Assembly (NCBI GenBank): GCA_015227615.1
Contig: JAALGZ010000001.1
Location: 2,294,001 to 2,358,000 of the forward strand
From: Labyrinthula sp. Ha
Taxonomy: Eukaryota > Sar > Bigyra > Labyrinthulida > Labyrinthulaceae
Direction: 5' to 3'
DNA length: 64,000 nucleotides
Position 1 is the stretch's first letter. Every line of letters begins with the position of its first letter. Of the stretch, positions 35,234-47,880 are shown in pieces. The notes below the pieces were generated by a model. It had not been told where the DNA came from, did no database searches, and worked only from the letters and a program-made list of their open reading frames with translations. The translations under genes were made by a program, and so were the position numbers.

Positions 35234-37025
35234 ATGAATAACGACCGCATAAACTGCGCAAAGTATATTATCCAAGAGCATCTAGGATTATCCTGCGGTG
35301 GTGTAGCAAATGCCATGCTTGATCATGGGGCCTTGACCATAGCCCAAATATATAGAAAAGTTACACGTTTTCTATATTTATTTTCTAGAAAATTGGAACC
35401 AACACTTCTAACAAGTTTGGTTTCAAGGCAGAAGCAACTTCTTTCCTTTCAAAAGAAAAGATAAAGCAATGCTTAACCACCCTCATGATGCATAATATTG
35501 TTGAAATTTTTTTCTCTGAGGAAGTGTGCAAATATGCAGTATCTATACAGCACGCACTTTTTCTTCTCCGTTCATCTTTCTTTCGAAATGTTATATCTAG
35601 AGTATGAACGAATCTTGGACTCAGTTGAAAAACAAAAAGGAAATGTCTATAGAAGTATTGTAAATGAAGTTCTTAGAAATGGATGGAGCTCCCCTGCTTT
35701 AGCAGTAAAAGGCACGTTAGTTGCCTTAAATCAAAGTGATGATGTTGAACTTGCAAGAAAGTTTGACGAACTAATTGAAGATCGAAGTAATTTAACTTCT
35801 ACTATAATTTTCAGTTTTCGTAAAAATTCCTCAATTTGAACATTTAACAGAATATGAAGAAGTCCGGGTTGATAATGGACCATTTAACAATGGTGGCGGT
35901 AAAAGGAAGAAATCTGGTAGTTCCCTGACAATTTCGAAAAGAAGAAAAGATAACAATGGAAATAACTTGAATGTTCCTTTAAGTTTAAAGATGTTATTGA
36001 ATAAAAACTCTGGATCAGATGGTTCCACTGTTCAAAGAAAGCCAGTTGTAAAATCAAAAAGGCTAAAGAAGAAAAAAGCCAAGACACAAGGATTATTTCG
36101 AGTGAACTTTAATTATTTTGCAAATCTCTTTAGATTAAACTTTGTCCGTGAATATATTGTAAGGAAGACAGGGAAGTTGTTAATTGCCCCACTTGTAGAT
36201 TTGGCTGATGAGTACACTACGAAAGAAGATTTTGATGTTGGAAGCCATATTTCAGAGAAAGATTTTCAATTACCTGAATACTCGCACTTATTTTCCAAAC
36301 AAGAATTATTGAGAAGGTGTTTTCAAGAGCTGAATAAAGAATTTAAGGGTGAAGAAGAAGTTGCGCTTGAAGCCTTCTTAACTACATTAAAGAAAAGAGA
36401 AAACAGAGTGCTTGATGTTTCTGGTGACGGGGGTCAAGATCAAAGTCTTTGTTTATACTTTGAAAATATTATGGATGACATAAAAGAGAGAAGTATTATG
36501 ATGCAGATTAAGCAAGAGTTTGGAGCACCCGCATTGAGAATTTACTCTCTCTTAAAAGAGTTCCTCGATTCAAATCGTAAGCTGCTTCAAAAGGGAAAAA
36601 TTGGCTTAACTATAGAATACATCTGTGAAAATGCTCTGCTTCCAAAAGATTTAGCAGCAAAGACAATCTTCTCTTTATTTCAAGCTGGAATTTTACAGTG
36701 GGAGCAAGGCTTTGATTACAATGTAAAACAGGGTACAAAAGGTAAAGTTTCTGCTCCTTTTTTTTGTCTGGATAAGAGTGAGATTTATGAGAGATATGTA
36801 AATGTTACCTATAAGGGTTTAACAAAAACGTTGATACGAAAAAAAGCATTGGTAGAAAAAAACACTGAGCTGCACAGATTTAAATCCTTTGAGGAATTAG
36901 AAACAAAAGAATTTTATCGAGTTCCGGGGGTACAAAGATATCTCAAATATAAGCATGCAATCAGCAGTCTTAACCAAACTATTTTGGACGTAGCTGAGAA
37001 CGCCCTATTGCTTGATTACTTTTAA
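35234..37025 (+). CDS. RPC82: DNA-directed RNA polymerase III subunit RPC82 (RPC3/POLR3C)
   Basis: Four exons split by three tiny introns (35360-35388, 35570-35600, 35787-35814; 29, 31 and 28 nt, all GT-AG) encode 567 residues; human POLR3C has 534, yeast Rpc82 654. Splicing is supported by homology: the N-terminal winged helix (AKYIIQEHLG...LDHGALTIAQIY, then KIKQCLTTLMMHNIVEIF) is in one register, and joining across intron 2 gives HALFLLQYERILDSV with GNVYRSIVNEVLRNG, the family's conserved hinge. The middle carries a basic, disordered linker (KRKKSGSS...KKKKAKTQG), then the RPC82 core with more winged helices (FRVNFNYFANLFRLNFVREY; FGAPALRIYSLLKEF) and a C-terminal coiled segment. RPC82 forms the RPC82/34/31 subcomplex that opens promoters for Pol III at tRNA and 5S genes in the nucleus. 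Its stop lies 21 bp from that of the gene on the other strand. Confidence 0.9.
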
Positions 37026-37046
37026 CCTAAATGGCTTTTGCTTGCA

Positions 37047-40000
37047 TTAATAAAACTTAAGCTGTCCAAGATGCTTCAATGCAATCTCCAAAGAAGCAAG
37101 ATAATATATTCCTTTGCGGTTTATGTAGTTTTCTCCAGTGAGTTTTCTTACCAGGATAGTAAGGGAAAAAAGCCCGTCAATTTTTGAATAACAAAGCGCA
37201 AAGGTTAGAAGGGGTACAAATAAATCTGCTGAGACATGCTCTTCAATTTCTATTCCAATGTTGTTCACCATCTCTACCGAGACCAATAATTCTGCCAAGA
37301 AAATATGAGGATATAAATGACTCTTTAATCTTGAAAGTTTCTCCGTTGCACGTAAAAAACTATGATTGCATGTTAAGGTTTTTAATTTTTCCTGGAGATT
37401 AATATCTACTTCTAAAGCGTTTAGTACAACAGCAGGTTCAGAACGGATTAGAGTTGTTAGATTGCTCTTCAGTTTAATCTCAAATTCCGCATTATACTTT
37501 TTTTCTTCCTCTAGTAATAAAGACACAAACTGTTCTAGAAATATTTTTTCCAGGGAAACATTTAGACATAACGACAAAGTTGTCTTGAGTGAGCTAACAT
37601 TTGATAACATCGGCGGAACATCTTTCGGATCCAAATTATCCGACACCGTTCCTAAGAATTCGACCAAGTTTTCCAACTGCGTGTTGCGCATAAAAAGCTC
37701 AAGATGCTTTTCACGAAACTCAAATATTAGGTCGATCACGAGCTCGCAAATATCAACAATGTTCTGGTCTCCAGCAACACTCATCTTTGTTCGTGAATAT
37801 ATACCGATGTGCTTGGTCTTGTTGTTCACATTCTTGGACCTGACACCAGCTGTCGAGAGAATTGAATTTAACAAATTCCCTTCGCTGCTTTGCTCAATCA
37901 TGTCATTTGAAGCACTTACTCCAAGTAACCTCAATACTATTTTCCTCAGTTCTGTAACAACTCTATTTTCAGCAGTTGTACTGTCAAGATATACTTTTCG
38001 CAATGTCCATTCAACGAAACCTGCAATCTGTTGATCCCAACTTATAAGATATTCGTTGGGTTCAAGTATAAAACTTTCTTTAAAAAAATCATCCAAGGTA
38101 AAAGTTTGTTTAAAGATGTGCGTTGATAATTGCTTTAGCTTTGCTTGAACGCTATTGATCGGGTGAAGATAATATAAAAGTGGAAACCAGCAAGACCCAA
38201 CATCTTCCAAAGAGTAAGGAAAAGAAGATTTAAGATCCTGGTACTTTGCCTCTATCGCTTGCATCCAACTTTGCATAGGTCGATGCTTCAGTTTCATGCC
38301 ATGGATAATAGTTTGCACATCTGGAATTATCACAGTTTGAGATGGGTTGAGGGTGTTCTCTAAAGGAACTGCATTTAATCGGGAGATATTTGAGATTAGG
38401 TTTCTATCTACTAATTTCCATGAATTTATCAATCTAACAACTGCTTTTGACAGCAAAACCTTCAAACATATATTCCCAAGGGCTGAATTTCGCACTTTAG
38501 GTGATCTAGATTCTAATAAAACTTTAAGCAAGAATTCTAAAAATCGAGCTCTTAAAGTGCAGTTGTCTCTTGTGAATAACACGTAACACAATAAGAATTC
38601 TAATTTATGACAAAAGCTTGTAAAAGTCAAAATTGTGCTAGATCTGTCTAAAAAGAAATCACAAAGGGAAATCTTCAGAAAGAGACCTTGGAAAAAGATG
38701 GAAACCTGTTGAACAAATGCCTTTTCATTACCAACGCTCTTCAGTAAAAAATCAACAAAAGTTATTAAATCATTACTTTGCTGACTCGTTACAAAAGAGC
38801 TGAGAACAGAATGACCAGATCTCTTCAAAGAAAAGTTATCAAAGTTGCAACGAAAGGTAAAATTCTTCGAATTGTCAATGGCCCTTGAATATTCTTTTAC
38901 AGTTTCAGTTGTTTCGTTTCTAAAGCGGAGAAGATTTAGCGAACTCAAGTCAAATGTCTCGGTTTCAGAGTTAGACTCAAGGCAACACTTCAATAAATTT
39001 GTTTGATGTTGAAAATATTTTTTATATAAAATAAACTCAGTTTCTTCACAAGATTTTAGTAAGTTGCCAAATAATTCACCAAATTTCGCTCGTTCTTTGT
39101 TTATAATAATTCTGAAATTATGATTCATCAGAAAGAAGAATAAGAAAGAAAAATAGCAGGATATTGAAAGTGGAATTGGAACTCCAGCAGAAATGTTGCC
39201 TGAAGCGATGAACTGCTCAACTCGGATTACCATTTGATGAAACAAACCGTAAATCGTAAATTCATGCTTTTGTTCCAGAAAACTTAAACCATATAAAATA
39301 TCATAGACTAAGGAATGTTTTTCAGACCGGGAAGCTAAGTGGTTTAATATATCATCTATAGACAGGTCTTCAGATAATTCCAAGTCATTTGTTACATTAG
39401 GTATAGAAGGTGAAGAAATTCCAGATAATTTTTCAGTTGTTGTAAAATAGAGTTTACTTAGTTCTTCAAAACTAGTTTCAAAATTAATATGTTTCTGAAA
39501 AGTGTCCACTAGAGATTCAGAAAATTCTTTCAAGTTTGTATTCTTCGAACAGAAATGCACCAGATTTAGTATGACACAACACGTACAATTCAACAACCGC
39601 TTAGTTTCCAGAAAATCTTCATTATCGTCTGGGTTAAAAAGAGAAGTTGCATCTTCGATAGACTTTTGCTGCAATAGTTTCACAGGATTTAGAAAATCTA
39701 ATGCTGTTCCTTCTCTTAAATCACGCTCACTTTTTTCGAGCTGCTGCTTTTTACGAGCTACTGATTCACTTTTCAAAGTTTCAAAATGAGTGATTCTTTC
39801 GAGAATTGAACTCAAGATCAAAGAGACATAAGAAATAATTTGACTGGAATTTTTGTCATCCTCTGAGACTAGAAAGCCTTGAACATGAACGTTTGCTATA
39901 AACTAAACGTGAGATGAAAATTTACAAGAAGTAATGCAAGAAAGAAACTCCATAAAGTTAGCATGTATTTGCAGTCTCGCTAGGTCTATCTGAAGTAACA

Positions 40001-40685
40001 TCACACCTAGTATTTGATCTACCTGAAATCCAATAGATCTTACCTCACTAAAGCAGCTAAAGAGTATCTTCTTCAGTACAGAAAATAATTTTGACACAAG
40101 ATTATGAAAATTTGTTTGTCGGAAAATTTTATCTTTGTAGGTGACAAAGAAATCACGACAAAGTGTTCCAAGTTTATTATCTAAGAGCATTCGACAACCG
40201 ACATACGAGGAAGCAATATTATTAAGAAGCTCAATTGAGGAGAAAAGTAAATTAAAAGTAATCGAGGAGATATTACTGAAATCCGGTGTCAGAAAAGTTT
40301 CACTGGAAGGTAAGGCAAACGGAAGTTTCTTCACCAAAGCTACAACGGCGTTAACACCTTCATATCTCAAAGCCTGGGCAATGCTGACATTACCAGTATT
40401 GAGTTTTATGAATTTATCAAAAGCTTTTAGGATGTTAATTATTTGTAGTAACAACAAAAGCAAGTTTTTTTGGCCTCGCTGAAGCTTTTGAGAAACTGTA
40501 GTCAGGATAGAATGTAAGCTTTCAAGGGTTCCAATTTCTACAAGTTCGCTTTTGTGAGTTTTTATCAATGGAAGGTATTCATTCTTAAGTGTGGAATAAA
40601 CATTATTTATCTCTGCGTCAGATTGGAGTGATTTGGCTTGTTGATGAACTTTTCTTGATATCAGTCTTACATTTTGGCTTGGCAT
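37047..40685 (-). CDS. Unrecognised 1,202-residue helical-repeat-like protein
   Basis: Two exons joined by a 30-nt GT-AG intron (39896-39925); 760 + 2849 nt gives an exact frame, and the join reads CITSSNVHVQGFLVSEDD. The start ATG is at 40685. The protein is almost entirely predicted helix, Leu/Ser-rich with alternating hydrophobic stretches (NLLLLLLQIINILKAFDKFI; STILTFTSFCHKLEFLLCYV), with no transmembrane pattern convincing over its length, no signal peptide and no catalytic motif. One charged segment (KKQQLEKSERDLREG, about residue 285) may be a short coiled coil. This suggests a HEAT/ARM-type solenoid scaffold. A large nucleolar ribosome-assembly scaffold such as Urb1/Npa1 is possible, but I see no diagnostic motif and do not claim it. 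It converges on RPC82 with overlapping 3' regions likely. Plus-strand frames within are shadows. Confidence 0.75.
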
Positions 40686-43600
40686 TTTTTCGTGGTAATG
40701 CTATATCATTAAATATGTAGCACCACTTTACCGAGATGGCGCCTCCTCAAATACCTATCACCAGCACAAGATTTCTTATTATAATAAAACAATTCAAATT
40801 TAATATAGAAAAAAATGTGATTTAAGTAACCAATGAGAATAAATTGGGATAAATGTGGAGGAAACTATTTTGATCTGGAAGACAAAACAAAATTTTGACT
40901 TTTTCTCGACTAGAAGAATTCTGTTGTTTGCTCGTGCTAAGGATAGCTTAAAGCTTTGTTCGTATTCTGCTATTAATATGAATATATATATATATCCAGT
41001 AATTCTACAAATAAATAATATGGGCTCAACCAGATAGCCATGTGTTTCCTCAAGGAATGCTCCTCGTAGATTTAGTTTTATAATGTTTTAACTAGTAACG
41101 CAAACACTATTTAGTAATAGATAACGCATAAAATAATTAATTTTTTACTGTATTTGTTATTAGAACAATATTTATGTATAAACTTTAGATTCCTTTATCT
41201 ATGTAGGTACCATCATTTGTTTTGTTTAACCCAATAACCAACACTAGCTCTTTCTAACACTACTCCAGAAGAGGACTTGATACTTATATCTTAAGGATAA
41301 AGAGAGAAATAAAAATAGCATGATACTATTTATAGAGTATGTAGTGATAAAATGATCTTTTATTGTGATTATTTTCAAATTTGAGTTGTTTTTGAGTTTC
41401 AATGTACTTCCTATTGAGCCTCAATCGAAGAAAAATAAATATTATATCTGTACAACATCTTCGCACGAATGGTGATCCAGAAACTTAATTGTGCACCAAT
41501 TTATTCATTGAAGCAGAAATTTGATACTTGAAATCTCCCTTTGTCAATTTGTAGTGAAACTTGTTCAAAACATTTTCTTCACTAGAGTTTCTTATTGTAA
41601 ATGCAAGGGATCGAGAAAATAGAATTTTGGTTATTCTTAGTTCTTTTGAGACAGGTATTAATCAAGATGACATTTTCTAATGGGAGTGTTTATTATAATC
41701 AATATAAAGAGAATATCTGCAAAAATAACACTTAGAATTTTAAAGTCTTAGATAAAACAATTAGCCATCACAGAAAAATATCCTAGCCAATGAAATAGAA
41801 CTACCAGAAAAGGAAATATTACAAGAGGGGCCAGAAAATTTTTGTTATTTATAAATATTCTAATATCTTTACATGAAATATATCAACATATATATATATA
41901 AGTCTGGTTTTGCAAATGTTACCTTTGGCTTAATATTGATCTTGGATGTCTTATCTACCTAAGGAAACTGGGTCTTTCCTCAGGTTAGTCGCACAATATA
42001 TTCTTACTACTCTCTTGTGACCGACCGTTTCTTGGACATCTAAAACTATCTACATAAATTTTCTGAAAAAGTTCAATACTTGAGGTCTGTATTTTTGCAA
42101 GAGCAAGCTAGCGTAACCATTGCAAAAGAACGCAAGAAGAATATTACTTAACGTATACTATGAATTTTCAACCAGTGGTTTTGCTTTGTGCTCTTTGCTA
42201 ACTTAATAAAATCATGAAATAAGATACTAGTCTTGTATAAAATAATAGATAATCATCTTAATTATAGTTAACATGCTATTGGTCCATTAACATATCTTTT
42301 TAAAAAACTCGTGAACAATATATTTGGTCATGAGCAAAATTTAGGGTTTTAAACCTGTATATGTTATATAATATAAGCTCTTATATTTTTGTTAATATAC
42401 ATTTTTTTCACCTGTTTTTATTCTGACTTCACTTGTTACTTGAGTAATAATGTTCTATTATTTTTATAATCTCGATCATCTGATTGATTTTCTTGAAGGT
42501 TGTTTTTAGATGGGAATTATAAACATATCTTTCGGCGACCAAAATAAACCCCGGTGACGCGATAAACCCAAACTTTTTTCAAAAAGATAAGGAAAAATAA
42601 ATATATTTGGTATTTCTTGGGATTATTAGCTAAGAGTTTCAATATATTTCTATTATGAATAAATAGCAACAGAAAATAATTTATTAGTCTCATGGGGAAA
42701 ATGTTTTGCACAGGGATTTAATTCTCATGATTAGCCTTAGATGCCAAAAACAAAAAAAAAGAACATTACCGAGAAAGATAGAAAAAATAATATATTGATG
42801 AATCCAGTTAGCTCAACTATGTAGGTTCAAAGAATTCCAATATTAGAATGAAAACTAAGACTATCATTGATTAGTGAGTTTGCTCTAGCAACTTTAGTTA
42901 GTAATACGGTATGAACTAGAAAAAGATATAGATCAACAGAAAAACCTTGAAATGGAATATTTTTCATTTATAGTCAAGTCTTTATTATCATTATTATCTT
43001 TCATACTGAGAATTCTGTGTGATATCATTTGTATTATTTAGCAAAGTTAATAGCTAAATATCTGAATCCAACGAGCCAACGGTTATGCATATAATTGCCT
43101 GGTACATTTATATAAAAATTTCTGTTGAAACAATTGAATTGATAAACCTGCAGTAAGGAGAAATACAAAATTTTCTTTAGATAACAATATACTGGAAATA
43201 CTTGACAGTAAGACTTCCCAATACTAGAACTTCTTGTTACACCGGCTCTCGTAATTCTTACCAGGTTTTCATGGGTCATACATTCGAACCAATACCTTTT
43301 TTTAAATTAGGCAACTTAAGGCAAGTTATTTGCTAGTCTCCATTCTTGAGAGGAAATACTTTCAAATGACCTAGTTCTTTTTGTTTATCTCTCTCTTGTG
43401 GGTTTTTTTGTTGCTCTGCTGGTGCTTTTTATTATGCTTTGCAAAATCCTAACTTTTCGTTAGATTGTAAAAATTAATGGCCTTACATGGAAATTTATTG
43501 TATTTTATTTAGTTTTAAAGTTGCTTAAAAGACTTTCTAAAGAAGCTATATAACAACTAACCTCATATACAATCACATATTAGCTGCATATATATAAGAA

Positions 43601-46600
43601 ATGTGAGTTCACATAAGACTCATGTACCTTCAAACTGAACAAAGCTCATGCTAATTTCTTTCCAACGTTTTTTTCCACTGATAAGAAGTGATCAGACAAT
43701 TGGAATTCTTGTAACTGTATTTTCTGCCCATACAACCCCTCTGTGTATCATGTGACTTGCCTCTTATTTTTATATAACTTGGCTTATACCAACCCATACA
43801 TGATATAGTTAAGTGATCAAATCTTGCAGGGTAGTTGCTGAGACATAAGGGATTGATAAACATTAAGATGATTTTCAGCTATAATCAAGGTTCAGAGCTC
43901 CCGCTCTGGAAAAATATCAAGGGTTAATAATAAGAATTGATAGCTTGCTCTGCCGTGGAGTATTTTACTGTGGGGCTTTCTGAGCAAACTCTTCCTATGT
44001 ATCGCAATCGTGACGACGATGTTATTTATAGTCTTATGAGTTCTGTTGCTATATGCCATGTTCTGCTTTAAATAATAAACAAGCAAAAATACGAAATACA
44101 AGAACATAAAGCTGTGAAAAGATAGGAATTATCATTCTTTTAACCGAAGCCGATTCTGGAAGGTGGCAAAGAAGATAATAATATTCAATAATATGGGCTG
44201 CAGCTGCTACGTATTTTTCAAACCCAGGTAAAAATACCTTCTCATAGAAAAAGAAGCATTAAGCACATAACGCTAATGAAATAAATGTGAATGTTGGCTC
44301 GTGTCTTATGAGGAGATGTTTTTTTGTGAAATTATAGGTACAAGATCATAATTCTGCTCAGGAACTGACGTGGCTATTTCCAATAAGATTTTCTTTTATG
44401 GTTTTTTGATATTTTCAATAGATGATTCTTCCGTAACTACGATTAAATATTGTTTCCTAACACATCTGTTTTCGAACCAATAATAAATGTGATGTAACAA
44501 CTCTTCATTTCAGATGTCACATTGAGTGCAAATACCAAAATTTTCCAAACTATTTCAATGAGAGCTTACAATTAGAGCAACTTAATTCGCTACAACACCT
44601 ACATCGGCAGGCAGAATAAAGTACCTTTGATGGTGCTGCGCAATTAGGATATGTATGAATTCATTACATTCTCTTAGTTCTCTTTCTTGTAACGATTTAG
44701 CCTTGAGGACAATATAACATCATACATCATAATGTAGAATAGTGCTTGCATTCTACATAGGTATTTTGCTGCCACAGTTTGATCCCAGTCGATGCAGAGA
44801 AAAAACCCGGTTGTGGTTTGAGGATATAATGTTGAGGTGAGCTTCCAAGTCTTCTTGCTGTCAAAGATAAGCACACTACTATCGGTGTGAAGACTTAATT
44901 CATTGTGTTCCGAAGGTTAAAATTATCCTCAGTTGTAGTCATAATATCTGTCCAATATGATAAATGAGCTTATTTTGGTTTTAATTTGTTAGGGTAAGTG
45001 AGATTTTGGGCCAGTTGTTCCTAATTCTAAGATCAAGACAGGATTTGAATGGCATTTATGCAATTAGACCTATGGAGTGAAAACAGTGTTCAAATTCAAG
45101 GAATCATTGCGGTAGTTGCTATACAAGGTTATGTTCACAGGATGATGTTGACAGGAATATTCTATTCGAGAAGGATGAGTAAGTTATTTTCTCATGCACG
45201 CATATGGCATCTAAGCGATTTTACGATACTTAAGGTGTGATCATCTTCAGTGGTTAAACATTAGTTTCCGGTTACATTTGTGTTACATATTCTGCATAGT
45301 TAACATCTACTAGTTCATTTTGCCCCAGGGAATTTTACAATGTAACTTATTCGCTTAGGTTTAACTCCATCACCTTTAAGAATTTCAACAGGATGTAAGT
45401 GCTTAGTTGATTTCTGCTGCATTTATTATTTCTTGCCATCAATGGTGAGTTGCTTCGCCTTGCTTCTCTGGAGTAATCTGTCACACTCCAGGATTCTGAA
45501 AAATACAAATATCAATCAAGGTTTTCACGGAGAGATACTTTGTCAAAATTCATTCTTAGCTTAAGATGCTAGAGGTATACCTTTTTCGTTCCGGTCTTTC
45601 GATCTGGCAACACAGCAGAACTTTAACCGTGTTCTTGAGCTTATAGCTCCGATGAAGTTTCAGGTAAATTTTACATCGCTGTATTGGCTTTATTTTGGCA
45701 GGGATTTCGTTCACTTCGCAAATTCATATTTTTTGGTTTTCGTTATGTTATAAGCCAGCATCTCTCACAGTTTGTTCAGACTTATTCTTCGAATCATTGC
45801 TCTTTTATATCTGGTTGTCACTTTAGAACACTCTGGTTCCTCCATTATTCTTTGATGAAGTTTAGTGTCAAAGCTACAGACTAGGGAAATGTAGGTCGCT
45901 CTTATTATCTCTCATTTTTCTTTCAGGCAACCATGGATTTCGGGAAGTTGGCTTGATCTACAAGAGTTCCTTTTTTCAGTTCATCTCATCGAGAAATGAA
46001 TTTCTCTTGCCTTGTGGAACTAAAAACCTTGTTTCATTCTTTTAAAAAAGGCTCAACAAATGAAAATCGTCATGAATAAATTCTTCTATGATAATTCGTT
46101 GTTTCTCTTATTATGTCTCTACTTGCTCCTCAAATCCTGAGTTGCACTGATATATATATAGATATAATCTACTTGTTTATTAATCCCTTGATAACCATAT
46201 ATACTTTGAAAAAAAAGTATAGAACATTATGTTCTATAGTTTCAGATTATTGTTAAAAGTGGGAGCATAAAATGGACACGCTGAACTTGCCCAAAAAGCG
46301 AACCAGTTGATACGGTGAAACATGTTCTCTTCTCGGGCACCACTGCCATTATCAATAGGAATACTAAAATTTTCCAGAAGAAACAAACTTTACCAAAGGT
46401 ATTCGTGCAATCTTAACGTTAGTATTAATAAAAAGCCCCTTTCATCTGATCTATTTTGCAAAAATTTCTTTTTTTTCTTCACAGTATTATAACAATGTGT
46501 TGATATTTAATTTATTCATTTCTCGGTATTGAGCTTGTCGTACCTTATTGCCATTTGAATTTCCACAAATCCAGCTCGCGTAAAATATAGAAATTGAGAT

Positions 46601-46788
46601 ATAGCCGTTAGCTGTACCAGAATTTAGATCCATAAACATGAATAGGTCGCAGTGATTAGAATGAATCTTTTACCTTTTGTAACAGCTTTGCACATTCGAA
46701 TAAATACGCTGGGGGTGGTGAGAATACTGGTCACGTCTGTTTAAATATAAAAAATAATAATTATAAAATTAATTGAAGAGTTAGGAGG
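40686..46788. other. 6-kb AT-rich gene desert
   Basis: No supportable gene, RNA or element. Short (AT)n runs occur (about 40981-40995, 41889-41902). The region just upstream of 40685 should contain the start of the helical-protein transcription unit. Confidence 0.45.
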
Positions 46789-47880
46789 ATGTGTTTTGAA
46801 AGCCGAGTGATCAAGAACTGTGGAGCGTTTGGAAGCTGCATAGAAGACCTGCAGATATGTGTTTGTGAAGATGGTTGGAAGCAATCCCTTGAAATGGTGT
46901 TTTTTCCTTTTACCAAGGACAACTCATCCAACAAGACCGAGGTTTTGGAGTTACTACCCTGCACATTCAACGAGAGTATAGTGTTGACTCTGGTGATATT
47001 CGGCTTGGTCCTCAACGGTGCTGAGCTTGCTCATCTATTGCCACAGCTTAAATCCTACAAAAGATTCCTTAGACAAACGCCGTTGCTAATATGTCTGGTT
47101 TCATACACGGTTGCTTTTGCTTCCAGAGGAGCGGATCTTTCACACGGATACATCGAAAATCCTCTGTTCACTGTTACGTATGAATTTGCCTTTACCTTTC
47201 AAAACGTATCGACAACTGTGTTTTTATCTAAATACATTTCGTATCACACTGGAAGAATGAAGAGAGCTATCAATCTTGAGTTACGTATTTGTGGTAAAGA
47301 TGTAACAAATACTCTCACTAGTATTATTCCAGCTTTACTCATGTTTGATTTTGTGTGTTTCTGTTTTTTTGTTACTCCAGTTTTTACCGATATTTCTGCT
47401 GCTGGGATATTATTCTACCTTCATTTCTTTGGTCAAACTATTCGAATAACTACAGTTTTTGGTCTCGTGGCACTAAATTTACAAGGGTTAGTCAGAGACA
47501 TGGAACATATTATTGATTCTACAAGTTCTTCAGCTTTTCCGAATAACAAGTTCTATTTATACTGTAAGGGAGCGATTCCAAATCTACAGATGATGATGAT
47601 CATTGTGGGAGTGTACTGTGTTACCCTTGGACCTGTTGGGTTATTAAATCTCTTGTTTAAAACGTTTGAGTTCGCTGCGATTTATATTCATTTACTGAAT
47701 GGAGCTTTATTCCCTGCTATGTCATTTGCAATTGGATATGTCTTCAGAAAAAATCTTAAACTTGCATCTAGATTGAAAACCAAGGCAAAAACTAAACTAG
47801 ATTCTAGGCGGATACAACACAGTTCTGAGATTTTGAGTGCGCAACCTACGGTCACCGATGTAGAAAAATCTCCTGCGTAA
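46789..47880 (+). CDS. Seven-transmembrane protein with EGF-like N-terminus
   Basis: Single exon, 363 residues, ATG at 46789 with an in-frame stop five codons upstream. The N-terminus has an EGF-like pattern, NCGAFGSC...ICVCEDGW (about 10-30), and Asn-glycosylation sites (NSS, NKT, NES), which places it outside the membrane. About seven hydrophobic segments follow: roughly 62-83, 97-116, 127-148, 176-199, 203-228, 266-290 and 297-322. Basic residues flank the cytoplasmic sides (KSYKRFLRQ, GRMKRAI, FRKNLKLASRLKTKAKTK), and the tail of about 40 residues is Lys/Ser-rich. N-out/C-in with 7 TM segments fits a GPCR-like receptor. No DRY, NPxxY or other class motif is recognisable, so ligand and coupling are unknown. 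A non-GPCR 7TM protein is the alternative. No signal peptide is apparent. Confidence 0.7.
   Translation: MCFESRVIKNCGAFGSCIEDLQICVCEDGWKQSLEMVFFPFTKDNSSNKTEVLELLPCTFNESIVLTLVIFGLVLNGAELAHLLPQLKSYKRFLRQTPLLICLVSYTVAFASRGADLSHGYIENPLFTVTYEFAFTFQNVSTTVFLSKYISYHTGRMKRAINLELRICGKDVTNTLTSIIPALLMFDFVCFCFFVTPVFTDISAAGILFYLHFFGQTIRITTVFGLVALNLQGLVRDMEHIIDSTSSSAFPNNKFYLYCKGAIPNLQMMMIIVGVYCVTLGPVGLLNLLFKTFEFAAIYIHLLNGALFPAMSFAIGYVFRKNLKLASRLKTKAKTKLDSRRIQHSSEILSAQPTVTDVEKSPA

Noticed and set aside
37366-38034. 222-codon plus-strand open frame within the helical-protein gene
   Set aside because: Antisense shadow; the minus strand is open for 924 codons here and continues in frame across an intron.
29310-44874. 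Shared peptide KTWKL in minus-strand frames at 29.5 kb and 44.8 kb as a dispersed repeat
   Set aside because: The nucleotide match is limited to about a dozen bases (CTTCCAAGTCTT) and does not extend.
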